From contig NC_091300.1 in the NCBI RefSeq assembly GCF_038502225.1, positions 47,961,702-48,025,701 on the forward strand: 64,000 nt of DNA. The letters are read 5' to 3'. The notes below the pieces were generated by a model. That model saw nothing but the letters and a program-made list of their open reading frames with translations, did no database searches and was not told the origin of the DNA. Both the position numbers and the translations under genes were made by a program. This stretch comes from Cherax quadricarinatus (taxonomy: Eukaryota > Arthropoda > Malacostraca > Decapoda > Parastacidae). Shown one piece after another: positions 1-11,265 of this stretch. How positions within the stretch are numbered: the stretch's first letter is position 1; each line of letters starts with the position of its first letter.

Positions 1-62
1 TCAACCCTCGCCGAGAATCGAACCCGGACTTTTACCGTGTGAAGCGATAGCTTTTGCCAGCA
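1..62 (-). repeat. tRNA-like SINE fragment (SINE-1 type)
   Basis: On the minus strand bases 14-26 read as a tRNA B-box (GGTTCGATTC) followed by CGGCGAGGGTTGA. The same block occurs on the plus strand near 11290-11310 in SINE-1. Only the tRNA-related head is present because the window begins here. It is a retroposon piece, not a usable tRNA: no complete cloverleaf is visible. Confidence 0.45.
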
Positions 63-64
63 GG

Positions 65-205
65 CCACTACCATCTCCTCAAAATTCTCCTCAAAATTCT
101 CTTGGTTTTTGATGAGCAGTGCAACTCCTCCACACCCCTCTATTCTCTCTGTTTTTCCTCAGAATTTGTTATCCAGTTGGGAAGTGAGAGCTATGATGTC
201 TGGCA
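65..205 (-). pseudogene. LINE-A copy 1, endonuclease fragment
   Basis: The plus strand shows the reverse of the EEP endonuclease N-terminal part found at 5510-5640 and 9035-9160, including the block for 'GYQILRKDRRSRGG' and the tract around 'tgctatgatgtctgg'. It is diverged and carries no usable frame. The match breaks off near base 205 and resumes at 1250, so about 1 kb of other sequence now splits this copy. Confidence 0.6.
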
Positions 206-1249
206 ATGCCTTTTGTGGAGAAATTTTCTCCAGCCCCCTTCAGCCCCTTTCAGCCACTTCAGTCTTGAAGGGCCCAGGCCCTCTCAGAAGGGGCAAGCAT
301 CTTGCTTATTTCCCAAGTAATTACAAGCAAATGTTTAACCAGTGTGTACCAGTTATGAGTCATGCGACTCTTTGCAAGAGACCAGTGTTGCAAGTAGTGT
401 AGTTTAATAAGCAGGACGATTAAGGGAAATCCTACACCCACTTTATTACCATGGTAAAGATAGTGTACATTGTTGTGTATGCCCAGACAGCTAGAATCAA
501 GCATTCTGCATTGCTTCATAGTGGAAGTTTGGCAAGCAGGGGAAATATGCTACGTCAGCTTTTCCTTTATGTGCTGGGGGCAAGCAAAGTGCAGCAAGAG
601 GCGTCTTCTTAGATTACTTTTAACCCTGCTAAGGGACACACTGACGCTGGGATAATGAACAAAGAACACTGATCCGCGTGCTTTTGTGCATAAAGGCATC
701 TCAAAGACACATCAAAACACTTGCAGAGAAGTGTGATCACCTTCTTTAATGACATTACTACGAAAGATAAACCTTGTGGAAAATAGTGTACCAATGTGCA
801 TATTCCTAGGCTGTGGAAGATTTGGACATTCTCAAAGACACTATTCTTCAATCGAGACACCGATATCTGGGTGTAAGGGTCTGATACACAAACCCAGGTA
901 AGTCTGTTTAACGTATGGTAGTTCAATTGACTGTGTAGTTGAGAACTAATATTCGACCTCAACAGATTACCATAAACTCCGGTAATATGTGGGGGTTTTA
1001 GCCCAACAAACGTGAGTATAAGATACAGTGGATCCAGTCAGTAATCAGTTTTGAAAATACTGACATAACACCCCCTAGGGGTAATTAAACTCATATTTTT
1101 TTTTCATCCCTTAGGGAGTGCATACGACAGCTTCTCAAGACATCACCTACAGGGACGACTGTGTAGGCAAAAACTGTCTTTCAAAATAAGTCCCATTACA
1201 ATCCATTATTTACTCTTTGTCTTAGTTTGTAGCATTTCCCTAAAACCTT
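206..1249. other. Unassigned insert inside LINE-A copy 1
   Basis: This 1-kb block interrupts the endonuclease region of LINE-A copy 1. It has no clear coding region: the short frames here have no recognisable motif. I see no terminal inverted repeat, poly-A tail or clean target duplication at its edges. It does not resemble any other segment of the window, so its class is unknown. Confidence 0.4.
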
Positions 1250-2385
1250 TGTGATTCTTTCGTGCCACTCCCCCAACTTTTTCATTATTCCATCAGCATT
1301 TGTGTACCAAACCCTCAGTATCCTCTCCAGCACTGTATTCTAGGGGGAGGGGGCTAGGGGAGTGGAAGACCTGGCAGGGTGCTGTGGGGTTGTACTGTAT
1401 AGGGTGGGGGCTCAGAGTGTGGAGTGTAGTTTATTCTGGGGTAATATATTTGGTTGTGGGGTTCTGTGGGTGGCTGTGCTTGTTGCTTCACTCGACTCTG
1501 GTTGCCCCCTACCGACTATAGCCTTATCTCTCTTTCTTGCCCCTTTCGTCTTTGTCTCCTCTCTCTCTCAGCTTCCACCGTTTTGTTCTCATTTTTAGCT
1601 GTGGTTTCTCCTGCAGGATCCTGTTCCACACTGTTTCTGTCTTGAAAATCATTTCGACTGGCCGCTTTCTTATCCTCGATTACTACCCTATTCTCTGAAA
1701 ATTTATCAGCTCAGGCATGTCCTCTTTTCCTGTTTGTTCGATGACATTTTTAGTCTCTTTTTTTTTCTCTGCCGTCTTGGATCTCCTGACACCCACACAT
1801 AAAGACTGACCTCTCTCTCTCCTCCTCCCACTGTTTTTTTCCTCAGCATCTCTGAGTCCCATTTTTACATAGCCATTGCCTCCCTTATTATTTCCTGTAT
1901 CTCCCAGTGGCTTGTTCACTTTCTTTACCTACACGCCTCCCCCTCACTTACTGCTTTCCCTGTGTCCAGCAGCATGCCCATTTCATTCCTTGACATTTCC
2001 TGACGGCCTGTTTGGGCCTCAACATAAGTCTTGTCCCCTTCCTTTCATTTGGACCCCTCATTTAATATTGGTGTACCTGCTCCAGATGCTAAGTTCCTTC
2101 TGGTCATTGGCCCTGTATATTGCTTTCAACATTTTCACTTCAGCTTCTAGGTACTGCATCGTTGCTTCTTCTCTCATCTCCCACTTCATCTCAGCTTCCA
2201 TTCTCCTCTCTGTTCTCACGTTAAGCTCACCTAGACTGCTTTTCCACTCTTGTTCCATTCATTGCCATAGCTCTTCCATCCATTCGTCCTTTCCAGGCCC
2301 ATCTTCCTTTGTTCCTCTGAGACTTCGAGTTTTCATCTGGGATTCCACTTTTTGTTGTTAATGAACTAGTTTTTGTAGTGTGTGT
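1250..2385 (-). pseudogene. LINE-A copy 1, ORF1 and start of ORF2
   Basis: Reading down the minus strand from 2370, the first block (2058-2258) is a charged coiled-coil-like segment (SLGELNVRTERRMEAEMKWE and onward), as expected of a LINE ORF1. Next, 1600-1760 matches the RRM-like block of copy 5 at 9880-10040 at the nucleotide level. A proline-rich linker follows at about 1330-1500, and the start of the endonuclease ('tgtgtaccaaa' region, 1290) closes it. Several frameshifts and stops are present. The ORF1 role (RNA binding, trimerisation) is known for such LINEs and inferred here. This is the only copy that shows the coiled-coil part. Confidence 0.6.
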
Positions 2386-2779
2386 ATGTGAGTGTGCATT
2401 TGTACTCACCTATTTTCACTCACCTATTTGTGATTGCAGGGGTTGATTCATAACTCCTGGCCCCACCTCTTCACTGATCGCTACTTGGTCTTCTCTCTTT
2501 CTCTGCTCCATGAGCTTTATCGAACTTCATCTTAAAACCATGCATGTTTCCTGCCTCCACTATGTCACTGATCAGACTATTCCACTTCTTGACAACTCTA
2601 TGACTGAAGAAATACTTCCTGATCTGAGTCATCAGCTTCCAATTGTGACCCCTTGTTTCTGTGTCCCACCTCTGGAACATCCTGTCTTTGTCCACCATGT
2701 CAATTCCTCGCGGTATTTTGTCATTATCATGTCTTCCCTAACCCTCCTGTCCTCCAGTGTCGTCAGGTCGATTTCCCTG
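2386..2779 (-). pseudogene. LINE-A copy 2, 3' end only
   Basis: This 5'-truncated copy keeps the C-terminal part of ORF2 (frame 2471-2698, ending in a block with 'KYFFSHRVVKKWNSL') and the short 3' UTR. Its outer end at about 2400-2430 carries the family's terminal repeat of 'CACCTATTT' units. Its 5' truncation at about 2779 abuts a short TG run. Confidence 0.75.
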
Positions 2780-2794
2780 TGTGTGTGTGTGTAC
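2780..2794. repeat. (TG)n junction
   Basis: A short TG run joins the truncated end of LINE-A copy 2 to the 3' terminus of copy 3. Equivalent TG runs sit at other LINE-A junctions (6125-6173 and 10367-10377). Confidence 0.7.
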
Positions 2795-5740
2795 TCACCT
2801 ATTTGTACTCACCTATTTGTGGTTGCAGGGGTCGAGTCCTAGCTCCTGGCCCCGCCTCTTCACCGGTTGCTACTAGGCCCTCTCTCTCCCTGCTCCATGA
2901 GCTTTATCAAACCTCGTCTTAAAACTGTGTATGGTTCCTGCCTCCACTACGTCATTTTCTAGGCTATTCCACTGCCTTACAACTCTATGACTGAAGAAAT
3001 ACTTCCTACTATCTCTCTGACTCATTTGTGTCTTCAACTTCCAATTTTGGCCTCTTGTTTCTGTGTCCCCTCCCTGGAACATCCTGTCTTTGTCCACCTT
3101 GTCTATTCCACGCAGTATTTTACATGTCGTTATCATGTCTCCCCTGACCCTCCTGTCCTCCAGTGTCGTCAGGCCGATTTCCCTTAATCTTTCTTCATAG
3201 GACATTCCCCTTAGCTCTGGAACTAACCTTGTCGCAAACCTTTGTACTTTCTCTAGTTTCTTGACGTGCTTTATCAAGTGCGGGTTCCAAACAGGTGCTG
3301 CATACTCCAGTATGGGCCTGACATACACGGTGTACAGTGTCTTGAATGATTCCTTACTAAGGTATCGGAATGCTGTTCTCAGGTTTGCCAGGCGCCCATA
3401 TGCTGCAGCAGTTATCTGATTGATGTGTGCTTCCGGAGACATGCTCGGTGTTATACTCACCCCAAGATCTTTCTCCTTGAGTGAGGTTTGCAGTCTTTGG
3501 CCACCTAGCCTATACTCTGTGGTCTTCATGACTTTGCATTTGGCAGGATTAAATTCGAGAAGCCATTTGCTGGACCAGGTGTCCAGTCTGTCCAGGTCTC
3601 TTTGAAGTCCTGCCTGGTCCTCATCAGATTTAATTCTCCTCATTAACTTCACATCATCTGCAAACAGGGACACTTCTGAGTCTAACCCTTCCGTCATGTC
3701 GTTCACATATACCAAAAATAGCACTGGTCCTAGGACCGACCCCTGTGGGACCCCGCTCGTCACAGGTGCCCACTGTGATACATCATTACGTACCATGACC
3801 CGTTGTTGCCTCCCTGTCAGGTATTCTCTGATCCATTGCAGTGCCCTTCCTGTTATATGCGCCTGATGCTCTAGCTTCTACACTAATCTCTTGTGAGGAA
3901 CTGTGTCAAAGGCCTTCTTGCTGTCCAAGAAGATGCAATCAACCCACCCCTCTCTCTCTTGTCTTACTTCTGTTATTTTATCATAAAACTCCAGAAGGTT
4001 TGTGACACAGGATTTACCTTCCGTGAATCCGTGCTGGTTGGCATTTATACACTTGTTCCGTTCCAGGTGCTCCACCACTCTCCTCCTGATAATCTTCTCC
4101 ATAATTTTGCATACTATACACGTCAATGACACAGGTCTATAGTTTAGTGCCTCTTTTCTGTCTCCTTTTTTAAAAATGGGAACTACATTTGCCGTCTTCC
4201 ATACCTCAGGTAGTTGCCCAGTTTCCAGGGATGTGTTGAAGATTGTGGTAAGTGGCACGCACAACATATCTGCTCCCTCTCTAAGGACCCACAGGGAGAT
4301 GTTGTCCGGTCCCATTGCCTTTGAGGTATCGATGTCCCTTAGCAGTTTCTTCACCTCCTCCTCATCTGTATGTATGTCGTCCAACACTTGTTGGTGTATT
4401 CCTTGCTGGTGTCCCCATCTGGTCTGTCCCCCCAGAGTCCTTCCTGTCTCTACTGTAAATACTTCCTTAAATCTCGTGTTGAGCTCCTCACATACCTCTT
4501 GATCGTTTCTTGTGAGTTCTCCACCTTCTTTCCTCAGCCTTATCACCTGGTCCTTGACTGTTGTCTTCCTCCTAATGTGGCTATACAGCAGTTTCGGGTC
4601 AGATTTGACTTTCGATGCTATGTCGTTTTCATACTGTCGCTGGGCCTCCCTCCTTATCTGTGCATACTCGTTTCTGGCTCTTCTACTAATCTCCTTGTTT
4701 TCCTGGGTCCTATGCCTCCTGTACCTTTTCCATTCTCTGTTGCACTTAGTTTTTGCCTCCCTACACCTTCGGGTAAACCAAGGACTCATTTTGGTCTTCC
4801 TATTATTTCTGTTTCCCTTGGGAACAAAACTTTCCTCTGCCTCCTTGCACTTTGTTGCCACATATTCCATCATCTCGTTTACTGATTTTCCTACCATTTC
4901 TCTGTCCCACTGAACCTCCTGCAGGAAGTTTCTCATACCTGTGTAGTCCCCCCTTTCATAGTTTGGCCTGTCCCTTTCAGTTCCTGTTACCTTCTCCACT
5001 TGTAACTCTACTATATAGTCAAAACTCAGAACCACATGATCGCTAGCTCCAAAGGGCCTCTCGTAAGTGATGTCCTCAATGTCTGAACTGCTCAGGGTGA
5101 ACACAAGATCCAGTCTTGCTGGCTCATCCTCCCCTCTCTCTCTGGTTGTGTCCCTGACATGTTGATGCATGAGGTTTTCAAGTACCACATCCATCATCTT
5201 GGCTCTCCATGTTTCGGGACCCCCATGTGGCTCCAGGTTTTCCCAGTCGATCTCCCTGTGGTTGAAATCGCCCATTACCAGTAACTTTGCTCTGCTCGAG
5301 TGAGCTCTTCTTGCCACCTCAGCCAGTGTGTCCACCATCACCCTGTTGTTTTCTTCGTACTCCTCTCTTGGCCTCCTGCAGTTCTGTGGTGGGTTATACA
5401 TCACTCCAATGACTACTTTATGTTCTCCGGACTGAATTGTACCTACAATGTAGTCTCTTTCTCCAATCATGTCCATGCCTTCCATTTCCTCAAATCCCCA
5501 TCGGTGTTTTATGAGCAGTGCAACCCCTCCTCCCCCTCGACTCCTTCTATCTTTCCTTAGGATCTGATATCCTGTTGGGAAGATTGTGTCTGTTATTGTC
5601 TCAGCGAGTTTTGTTTCTGTGACTGCTATGATGTCTGGGGATTTTTCACTGATTCTTTCGTTCCACTCCTCATGTTTATTCGTTATTCCATCCGCGTTTG
5701 TGTACCAAACCTTTAGTTTCTTTTCTATCATTGTGGTCAT
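2795..5740 (-). pseudogene. LINE-A copy 3, ORF2 (endonuclease-RT), one internal stop
   Basis: This is the best LINE-A ORF2. From 5740 downwards it encodes an EEP (APE-like) endonuclease: 'VWYTNADGITN', 'VTETKL', 'MGDFNHREIDW' and 'GASDHVVLSF'. The RT follows with 'GPDNISLWVLREGAD', 'NYRPVSLTCIVCKIMEK', motif A 'FLDSKKAFDTV', 'GVPQGSVLGPVLFLVYVNDM' and the active site 'LFADDVKLM'. The C-terminal block is 'VRPILEYAAPVWNPHL'. A single in-frame TAG at about 3875-3877, just after 'PHKRLV', divides it; the frame continues unchanged on both sides (stop at 2873). There is no RNase H. Domain content and the C-terminal style fit the CR1/Jockey group. The 3' UTR is about 2795-2870. Confidence 0.85.
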
Positions 5741-6123
5741 GCAAGAATATTGGGGTTGGGGGAGCGAGAGCCTTGGTGGGGGCCTATATGGGGCTGTGGT
5801 GTAGGTGGGGTTTGTGTTGATGGGGGTGGGGTCAGAATGCCCATAAGGGACAGCTGTTGGGGTGAGGTTTGTGATTTGGGGGTTGGTGGCAGAGGGAACA
5901 GTGAGTGGGTTGTAGTATAGGTTGCTCAGTTGCGTTGGGAATGTCGCGGTTGGAGTCTTTTGGTGGGAGATTCTGTGGGGTGTGTTTGCCCTTCCTCCTG
6001 TGTCTGGGTCCTGCTCATTTTCATTGCTTCTCGTTCTTCCTTGCGTCTCTGTACCCTCTCTTTCAGTGTAGTCCTTTCTTCTTGTGTTCTGTCACGGTCG
6101 AGGTATACTCTCTGGTACCCCTC

Positions 6124-6124
<1 letters not shown>
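5741..6124 (-). pseudogene. LINE-A copy 3, proline-rich linker and ORF1 remnant
   Basis: Upstream of ORF2 the plus strand is G/T-rich, and on the minus strand this gives a proline/threonine-rich linker. It is preceded by the end of the RRM-like ORF1 block ('VYLDRDRTQEERTTL', frame 5926-6186). The copy is truncated in ORF1 exactly where the (TG)n tract at 6125 begins. Copy 5 shows the same order. Confidence 0.6.

Positions 6125-6173
<49 letters not shown>
6125..6173. repeat. (TG)n microsatellite
   Basis: About 24 TG units lie between the truncated 5' end of LINE-A copy 3 and the 3' terminus of copy 4. Confidence 0.95.
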
Positions 6174-6176
<3 letters not shown>

Positions 6177-6782
6177 TTGTATTCACCTGTTTGTGGTTGC
6201 TGGGGTTGATACTCAGCTCCTGGCCCCGTCACTTCACTGATCGCTACTAGGTCCTCTCTCTCCCTGCACCAAGAGTTTTATCATACCTCGTCTTAAAACT
6301 ATATATGGTTCCTGCCCCCATTCCACCACTTGCCAGACTATTCCACATCCTGACAACTCTATGACTGAAGAAATAGTTCTTAACATCCCTTTAACTCATC
6401 TGAGTCTTCAGCTTCAAATTGTGACCCCTTGTTTCTGTGTCCCATCTCTGGAACATCCTGTCTCTGTCCACCTTATCTACTCATCGTAGTATTTTGTATG
6501 TCGTTATCATGTTTCCCCAAACTCTCCTGTCCTCCAGTGTCGTCGGGCCGATTTCCCTTCACCTTTCTTCGTAGGACATTCCCCTTAGCTCTAGAACTAG
6601 CCTTGTTGCAAACCATTTGTACTTTCCCTAATTTATTGACATGCTTTACCAGGTGTGGGTTCGAAACTGGTGCTGCATACTCCAGTATGGGCCTGACGTA
6701 CACAGTGTACAGAGTCTTGAACAATTCCTTACTGAGGTGTCGGAACGCTATTCTTAGGTTTGCCAAGCACTCATGTGCTGCA
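6174..6782 (-). pseudogene. LINE-A copy 4, 3' end only
   Basis: This is a 5'-truncated copy with the 3' UTR and the last 180 or so residues of ORF2. Recognisable blocks include 'VYVRPILEYAAPVSNPHLV' (6650-6710) and 'LANLRIAFRHLSKE' (6720-6770). It stops at 'gctgcag' (6777-6783) where a TG-rich tract begins. Frameshifts break it. Confidence 0.75.
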
Positions 6783-6841
6783 GTATGTGTGTGTATGTGT
6801 GTGTGTATGTGTGTGTGCATGTGTGTGTGTGTGTGTGGGTG
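6783..6841. repeat. Imperfect (TG)n tract
   Basis: TG repeats with TATG variants separate LINE-A copies 4 and 5. The LINE-A sequence on its right (6842-6900) overlaps in content with that on its left (6715-6780). They are therefore two different copies, not one element with an expanded repeat. Confidence 0.85.
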
Positions 6842-9240
6842 TATAAAGTCTTGAACGGTTCCTTACTGAGGTACCGGAGCTCTATTCCCAGGTTTGCCAG
6901 CCGCAGCAGTTATCTTGTTAATATGTGTTTCTGGCTATGTACTCGATATTATACTCACTTCTAGATCTTTTTCCTTGGAGTGAGGTTTGCAGCCGTTGGC
7001 CTCCTAGCCTATACTCTGTCTGCGGTCTTCTTTGCCCTTCTCCGATCTCCATGACTTTTCATTTGGTGGGGTTAAATTCTACGAGCCAGTTGCTGGACCA
7101 CACATACAGCCGCCTGTCCGGGTCTCTTTGTAGACCTGTCTGGTCCGCGTCTGATTTAATTCCCCTCATATCTCACATCATCTGCAAACAGGGACACTTC
7201 TGAGTCTATCCAATCCGTCATGTCGTTCACATATACCAAGAAGAGCACTTGTTCCAGGACTGACCCCTGTGGGTTCCCGCTCGTCACAGGTGCCCACTGT
7301 GATACCTCATCACGGACCAGGACTCGCTGTTGCCTCCCGGTTAGGTATTCTCTGATCCATTGCAGTGCCCTTCCTGTTATATGTGTCTGATCCTCTAGCT
7401 TCTGTACTAATCTCTTGTGAGGAACTGTTTCGAAGGCCTTCTTGCAGCCCAAGAAAATGTAATCAACCAACCCCTCCCTCTTATTTCTTACTTCAGTTAC
7501 CTTGTTATAAAACTCTAGTAGGTTTGTGACACATAATTGTGACACATAACTTGTCTTCCATGAATCCGTGCTGGCTGTCGTTTATAATCTTGTTCCACTC
7601 CAGGTGCTCCACCACTCTCCTGATAATCTTCTCCATGACTTTGCATAGTATACATGTCAGTGACACTGGTCTATAGTTTAGTGCTTCATTTTTGTCTCCT
7701 TTCTTAAAGATGGGGGACTACAATTTGCTTTCTTCCATACTTCAAGTAGTTGCCCAGTTTCAAGGGAAGTGTTGAAGATTTTGGTTAGTGGCACACACTA
7801 TGTCTCTGCTCCCTCTCTAAGGACCCACGTAGAGATGTCCGGTCCCACCACCTTTGAGGTATCAAGGTCACTTAGGAGCTTCTCCACCCCCTCCTCAGTT
7901 GTGTGTAATTCATCCAACACTTGTTGGTATATCCCTTGTTGGTGTACCCCACTGTTTTGTCTTCCCAGTGTCCCTTCAGCCTCCACTGTAAATACTTCCT
8001 GAAATCTCATGTTGAGCCTCTCACATACTACTTGGTCATTTCTTGTGAGCTCCCCACCTTCTTTCCTCAGCCTGATTACCTGGTCCTTGACTGTTGTCTT
8101 CCTCCTGATATGGCTGTAAAGCAGTTTCGGGTCAGACTTGACTGTCGATGCTATGTCGTTTTCATACTGCCGCTGCGCCTCCCTCCTTATCTGTGCATAC
8201 TCGTTTCTAGCTCTTCGACTAATCTCTCTATTTTCCTGAGTCCTTTGCCTTCTGTACTTTTTTTCATTCTTTAGAGCACTTAGTTTTTGCCTCCCTACAC
8301 CTTCGGGTAAACCAAGGGCCCGTTCTGTCCTTCCCATTATTTCAATTACCCTTGGGAACAAACCTTTCCTCTGCCTCTTTGCGTTATGTTGCTACGAAGT
8401 CCATCATTTCGTTTACTGATTTTCCTACCAACTCCTGTTCCCACTGAACCTCTGCAGGAAGCTCCTCATTCCTGTGTAGTAGTCCCTTTTATAGTTTGCC
8501 TTTTCCCTTTCTACTCCTGTTACCCTCTCCACTTTTAGCTCCACGATGTATTCAAAGCTCAGAACCAAGTGGTCACTAGCTCCAATGAGCCTTTCATATG
8601 TGAAGTGCTCAATGTCTGAGCTACTCAGGGTGAACGCAAGGTCCAGTCTTGCTGGGTCATCCTCCCCTCTCTCTCTGGTAGTGTCCCTAACATGTTGGTG
8701 CATGAGGCTTGCCAGCACCACATCTATCATCTTGGCTCTCCATGTTTCGGGACCCCCATGTGGCTCCAGGTTTTCCCAATCAATCACCCTGTGGTTGAAG
8801 TCGCCCATGACCAGTAACTTCGAGTGAGCCCTTCTTGCCACCTCGGCTAGTGTGTCCACTATTGCTGTGTTGCACTCATCATATTCCTCTCATGGCCTCC
8901 TGCAGTTCTGTGGTGAGTTATATATCACTGCAATGATTACCTTGTGTTCCCCTGAGTGACCTGTACCTACTATGTAATCCCTTTCTCCAATCTTGTCCAT
9001 TCCTTCCATTTCTTGATAACCCCACCGGTTTTTAATTATCAGTGCAACCCCTCCTCCCCCCTCTGCTCCTTCTATCCTTCCTCAGGATCTGATATCCGGG
9101 TGGGAAGATTGCATCTGTTATTGTCCCAGTGATATTTGTTTCTGTGACCACTACGATGTCTGGGGACATCTCCTTCATTCTTTCCTGCCACTCCTCACAT
9201 TTATTCGTTCTTCTTTCCGCGTTCATGTGCCAAACCTTCA
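6842..9240 (-). pseudogene. LINE-A copy 5, ORF2 without its 3' end
   Basis: The order on the minus strand is endonuclease (about 9240-8425: 'VVVTETNITG', 'MGDFNHRVIDWENL', 'IGASDHLVLSFEY'), linker (8361-7900), RT (7740-7156) and the start of the C-terminal region (7150-6842). The RT keeps 'SLFADDVRY', but motif A reads 'FLGCKKAFETV', so the catalytic Asp of 'FLDSKKAFDTV' in copy 3 is replaced by Gly. About 650 bp of the 3' end and the 3' UTR are missing. There are many frameshifts. It is dead by several independent lesions. Confidence 0.8.
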
Positions 9241-9800
9241 ACTTCGTTTCTATAACTGTGGTCTGGGGTGAAAGGTGGGTTAGGGGGAGCAGGTGCCATG
9301 GCAGGGGCCTATAGGGGGTTGCTGTTGGGGTGGGGGTCTGTGGTGTAAGGGTGGGGGCAGAGATCCTATGGGGGGTTTCAGTGGGGGTGTGGGTTGTGGT
9401 GAGGGAGATGGGTGGAGAGGGCCTATGGGGTTTCAGTGAGGGTGGTGGTTGTGGTGAGGGAGATGGGGATAGAGGGTACAGTGTGTGGATTGCTGTGGGG
9501 TACTGTGAGGGTGGGGTTTGTGTTGAGGAGGATGGGGGGAGTGGGTACATTGTGTGGGTTACTGTGGGCTTCTGTGGGGGTGGGATTTGAGCTGAGGGGG
9601 ATGTGTGGGTTATTGTGGGCTACTGTGGGGATGGGGTTTGTGCTGAGGAGGATTGGGGGTAGAGGGTACAGTGAGTGGGTTTTGGGTTAGGTTGTTTGAT
9701 TACTTTGGGATTGCCATGGTTGTGTTCCTTCTGTGGGTGGTACTGGAGGGGGATGTTGTTGTTCTTCCACCTGGGCCTAATTTTTCCTGTTCCCCGTCTT
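9241..9800 (-). pseudogene. LINE-A copy 5, proline-rich linker
   Basis: The plus strand is a long run of GTGGGG-type words. On the minus strand (frame 9032-9550) it gives 'PLSPSPSPQPPPSL'-like sequence read straight into the endonuclease start 'KLKVWHMNAERRTN'. A Pro/Ser/Thr spacer of over 100 residues before the endonuclease therefore belongs to this family. The strong strand bias in G and C comes from it. Confidence 0.6.
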
Positions 9801-10366
9801 CCTTGCCTCCCGTTCCTCCTATTTCAGTATCATTCTTTTTCTTGTGTTCTGTCTCGGACGAGGTACACACTCCGGAACTCCTGATTGTCCCTTAGGCGCG
9901 CTTTCTCCTGCAGGATCCGGTTTCGAGCTGACTCTGCCTTGAAAATCACTTTGACTGGACGCTTTTTTTCTCTCTCAAACCACATAATTCTCCGAAAATT
10001 TGTCAGCTGGGTCATGTCCTCCTCTCCTATTGCTTTCATGATGTTTTCAATCGTTTTTTCTCCTCCTGTTTCCTTGCCTCGTAAGTTTGCCTAGTACTTC
10101 TTGGAGCCCATAGACAAAAACTTCCCTCTCCCTTTCGTCCTCCCACTGTACTTCCCTGAGTATCCTCTGACACGAATTAGCTCCTGCCATTAATGCGTTG
10201 CTTCTTACTGTCTCTTCCTTATCCGGTGTCCCTCTGCTTATCTGTTCCTGGACATGGCAGTTGTCCGTTAGAGCCTCTGTGTATAGCTTAGCTCCTTCGT
10301 TGTCTTTAGTCCCCTCATTAGTTCCTGCTGTTCTCCCTGCCTTTTCCCGGGTTACCCTTGGGTCCG
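9801..10366 (-). pseudogene. LINE-A copy 5, ORF1 RRM-like part
   Basis: The frame at 9830-10039 reads 'FEREKKRPVKVIFKAESA', then 'RNRILQEKARLRDNQEFRS', then 'VYLVRDRTQEKE'. This is the basic, RRM/CTD-like pattern of LINE ORF1 proteins (nucleic-acid chaperone). The region up to 10366 continues ORF1 with stops. It ends at a short TG run that leads into copy 6. Confidence 0.6.
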
Positions 10367-11003
10367 GTGTGTGTGTGTATACTCACCTAATTCTACTCAC
10401 CTAATTGTGGTTGCAGGGGTCGAGACTCAGCTCCTGGCCCCGCCTCTTCACTGATCGCTACTGGATCCTCTCTCTGCTTCCTGAGCTTTGTCATACCTCT
10501 TCTTAAAACTATGTATGGTTCCTGCCTCCACTACTTCACTTGCTAGGCTATTCCACTTGCTGACAACTCTATGACTGAAGAAATACTTCCTAACGTCCCT
10601 GTGACTCGTCTGAGTCTTCAGCTTCCAGTTGTGACCCCTTGTCCCTGTGTCCCCTCTCTGGAACATCCTATCTCTGTCCACCTTGTCTATTCCCCGCAGT
10701 ATCTTGTATGTCGTTATCATGTCTCCCCTGACCCTTCTGTCCTCCAGTGTCGTCAGTCCGATTTCCCTTAACCTTTCCTCGTACGACATTCCCTTGAGCT
10801 CTGGGACTAGCCTTGTTGCAAACCTTTGTACTTTCTCTAACTTCTTGACGTGCTTGACCAGGTGTGGGTTCCAGACTGGTGCTGCATACGTATGCTGCAG
10901 CAGTTATTTGGTTGATGTGTGCCTCCGGTGATGTGCTCGGTGTTATGGTCACCCCAAGGTCTTTCTCCCTGAGTGAGGTCTGTAGTCTTTGTCCACCTAG
11001 CCT

Positions 11004-11008
<5 letters not shown>
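10367..11008 (-). pseudogene. LINE-A copy 6, 3' end only
   Basis: The 3' terminus carries the 'CACCTAATT' units at 10383-10405. The copy continues through the C-terminal frame at 10448-10789 ('LREIGLTTLEDRRVRGDMI', 'KYFFSHRVVSKWNSL') to the 'YRLGGQRLQTSLREKDLGV' block near 11000. About 120 bp is missing at 10888, where two 'gctgca' words have been joined. Its 5' truncation meets the (TG)n tract at 11009. Confidence 0.75.

Positions 11009-11065
<57 letters not shown>
11009..11065. repeat. (TG)n microsatellite
   Basis: About 28 TG units lie at the 5' truncation point of LINE-A copy 6. A G/A-rich stretch (11070-11115) follows. Confidence 0.95.
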
Positions 11066-11066
<1 letters not shown>

Positions 11067-11114
11067 ATGCATATAAGAAAGAGAGAGGAGAGAGGGAAAG
11101 GAAGGGGGGGAGAG

Positions 11115-11265
11115 CAGTAGGGTGTGTTAGTTACCATGTTCCAATTTTGTTAATCATATTAGTTTCTATGAAATAAATGGGGAATATTTCATTTGATTAG
11201 AAATAAATGAGTATTTGACTTCATTTTTATTATCTTAGGATAAATCTATTTGGTGGGCAGAGCTC
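11115..11265 (+). repeat. satX block 1, first part
   Basis: The words 'gtgttagttaccatgttcc', 'gaaataaatggggaatattt' and 'agaaataaatgagtatttg' recur in the same order at 19469-19590. This is the first recognisable piece of a long, diverged complex repeat spread over 11115-20330. Confidence 0.55.

Noticed and set aside
4176..4913. Leu/Ser-rich plus-strand frames of 108-171 codons opposite LINE-A ORF2
   Set aside because: Antisense shadows of a clearly identified endonuclease-RT frame on the minus strand.
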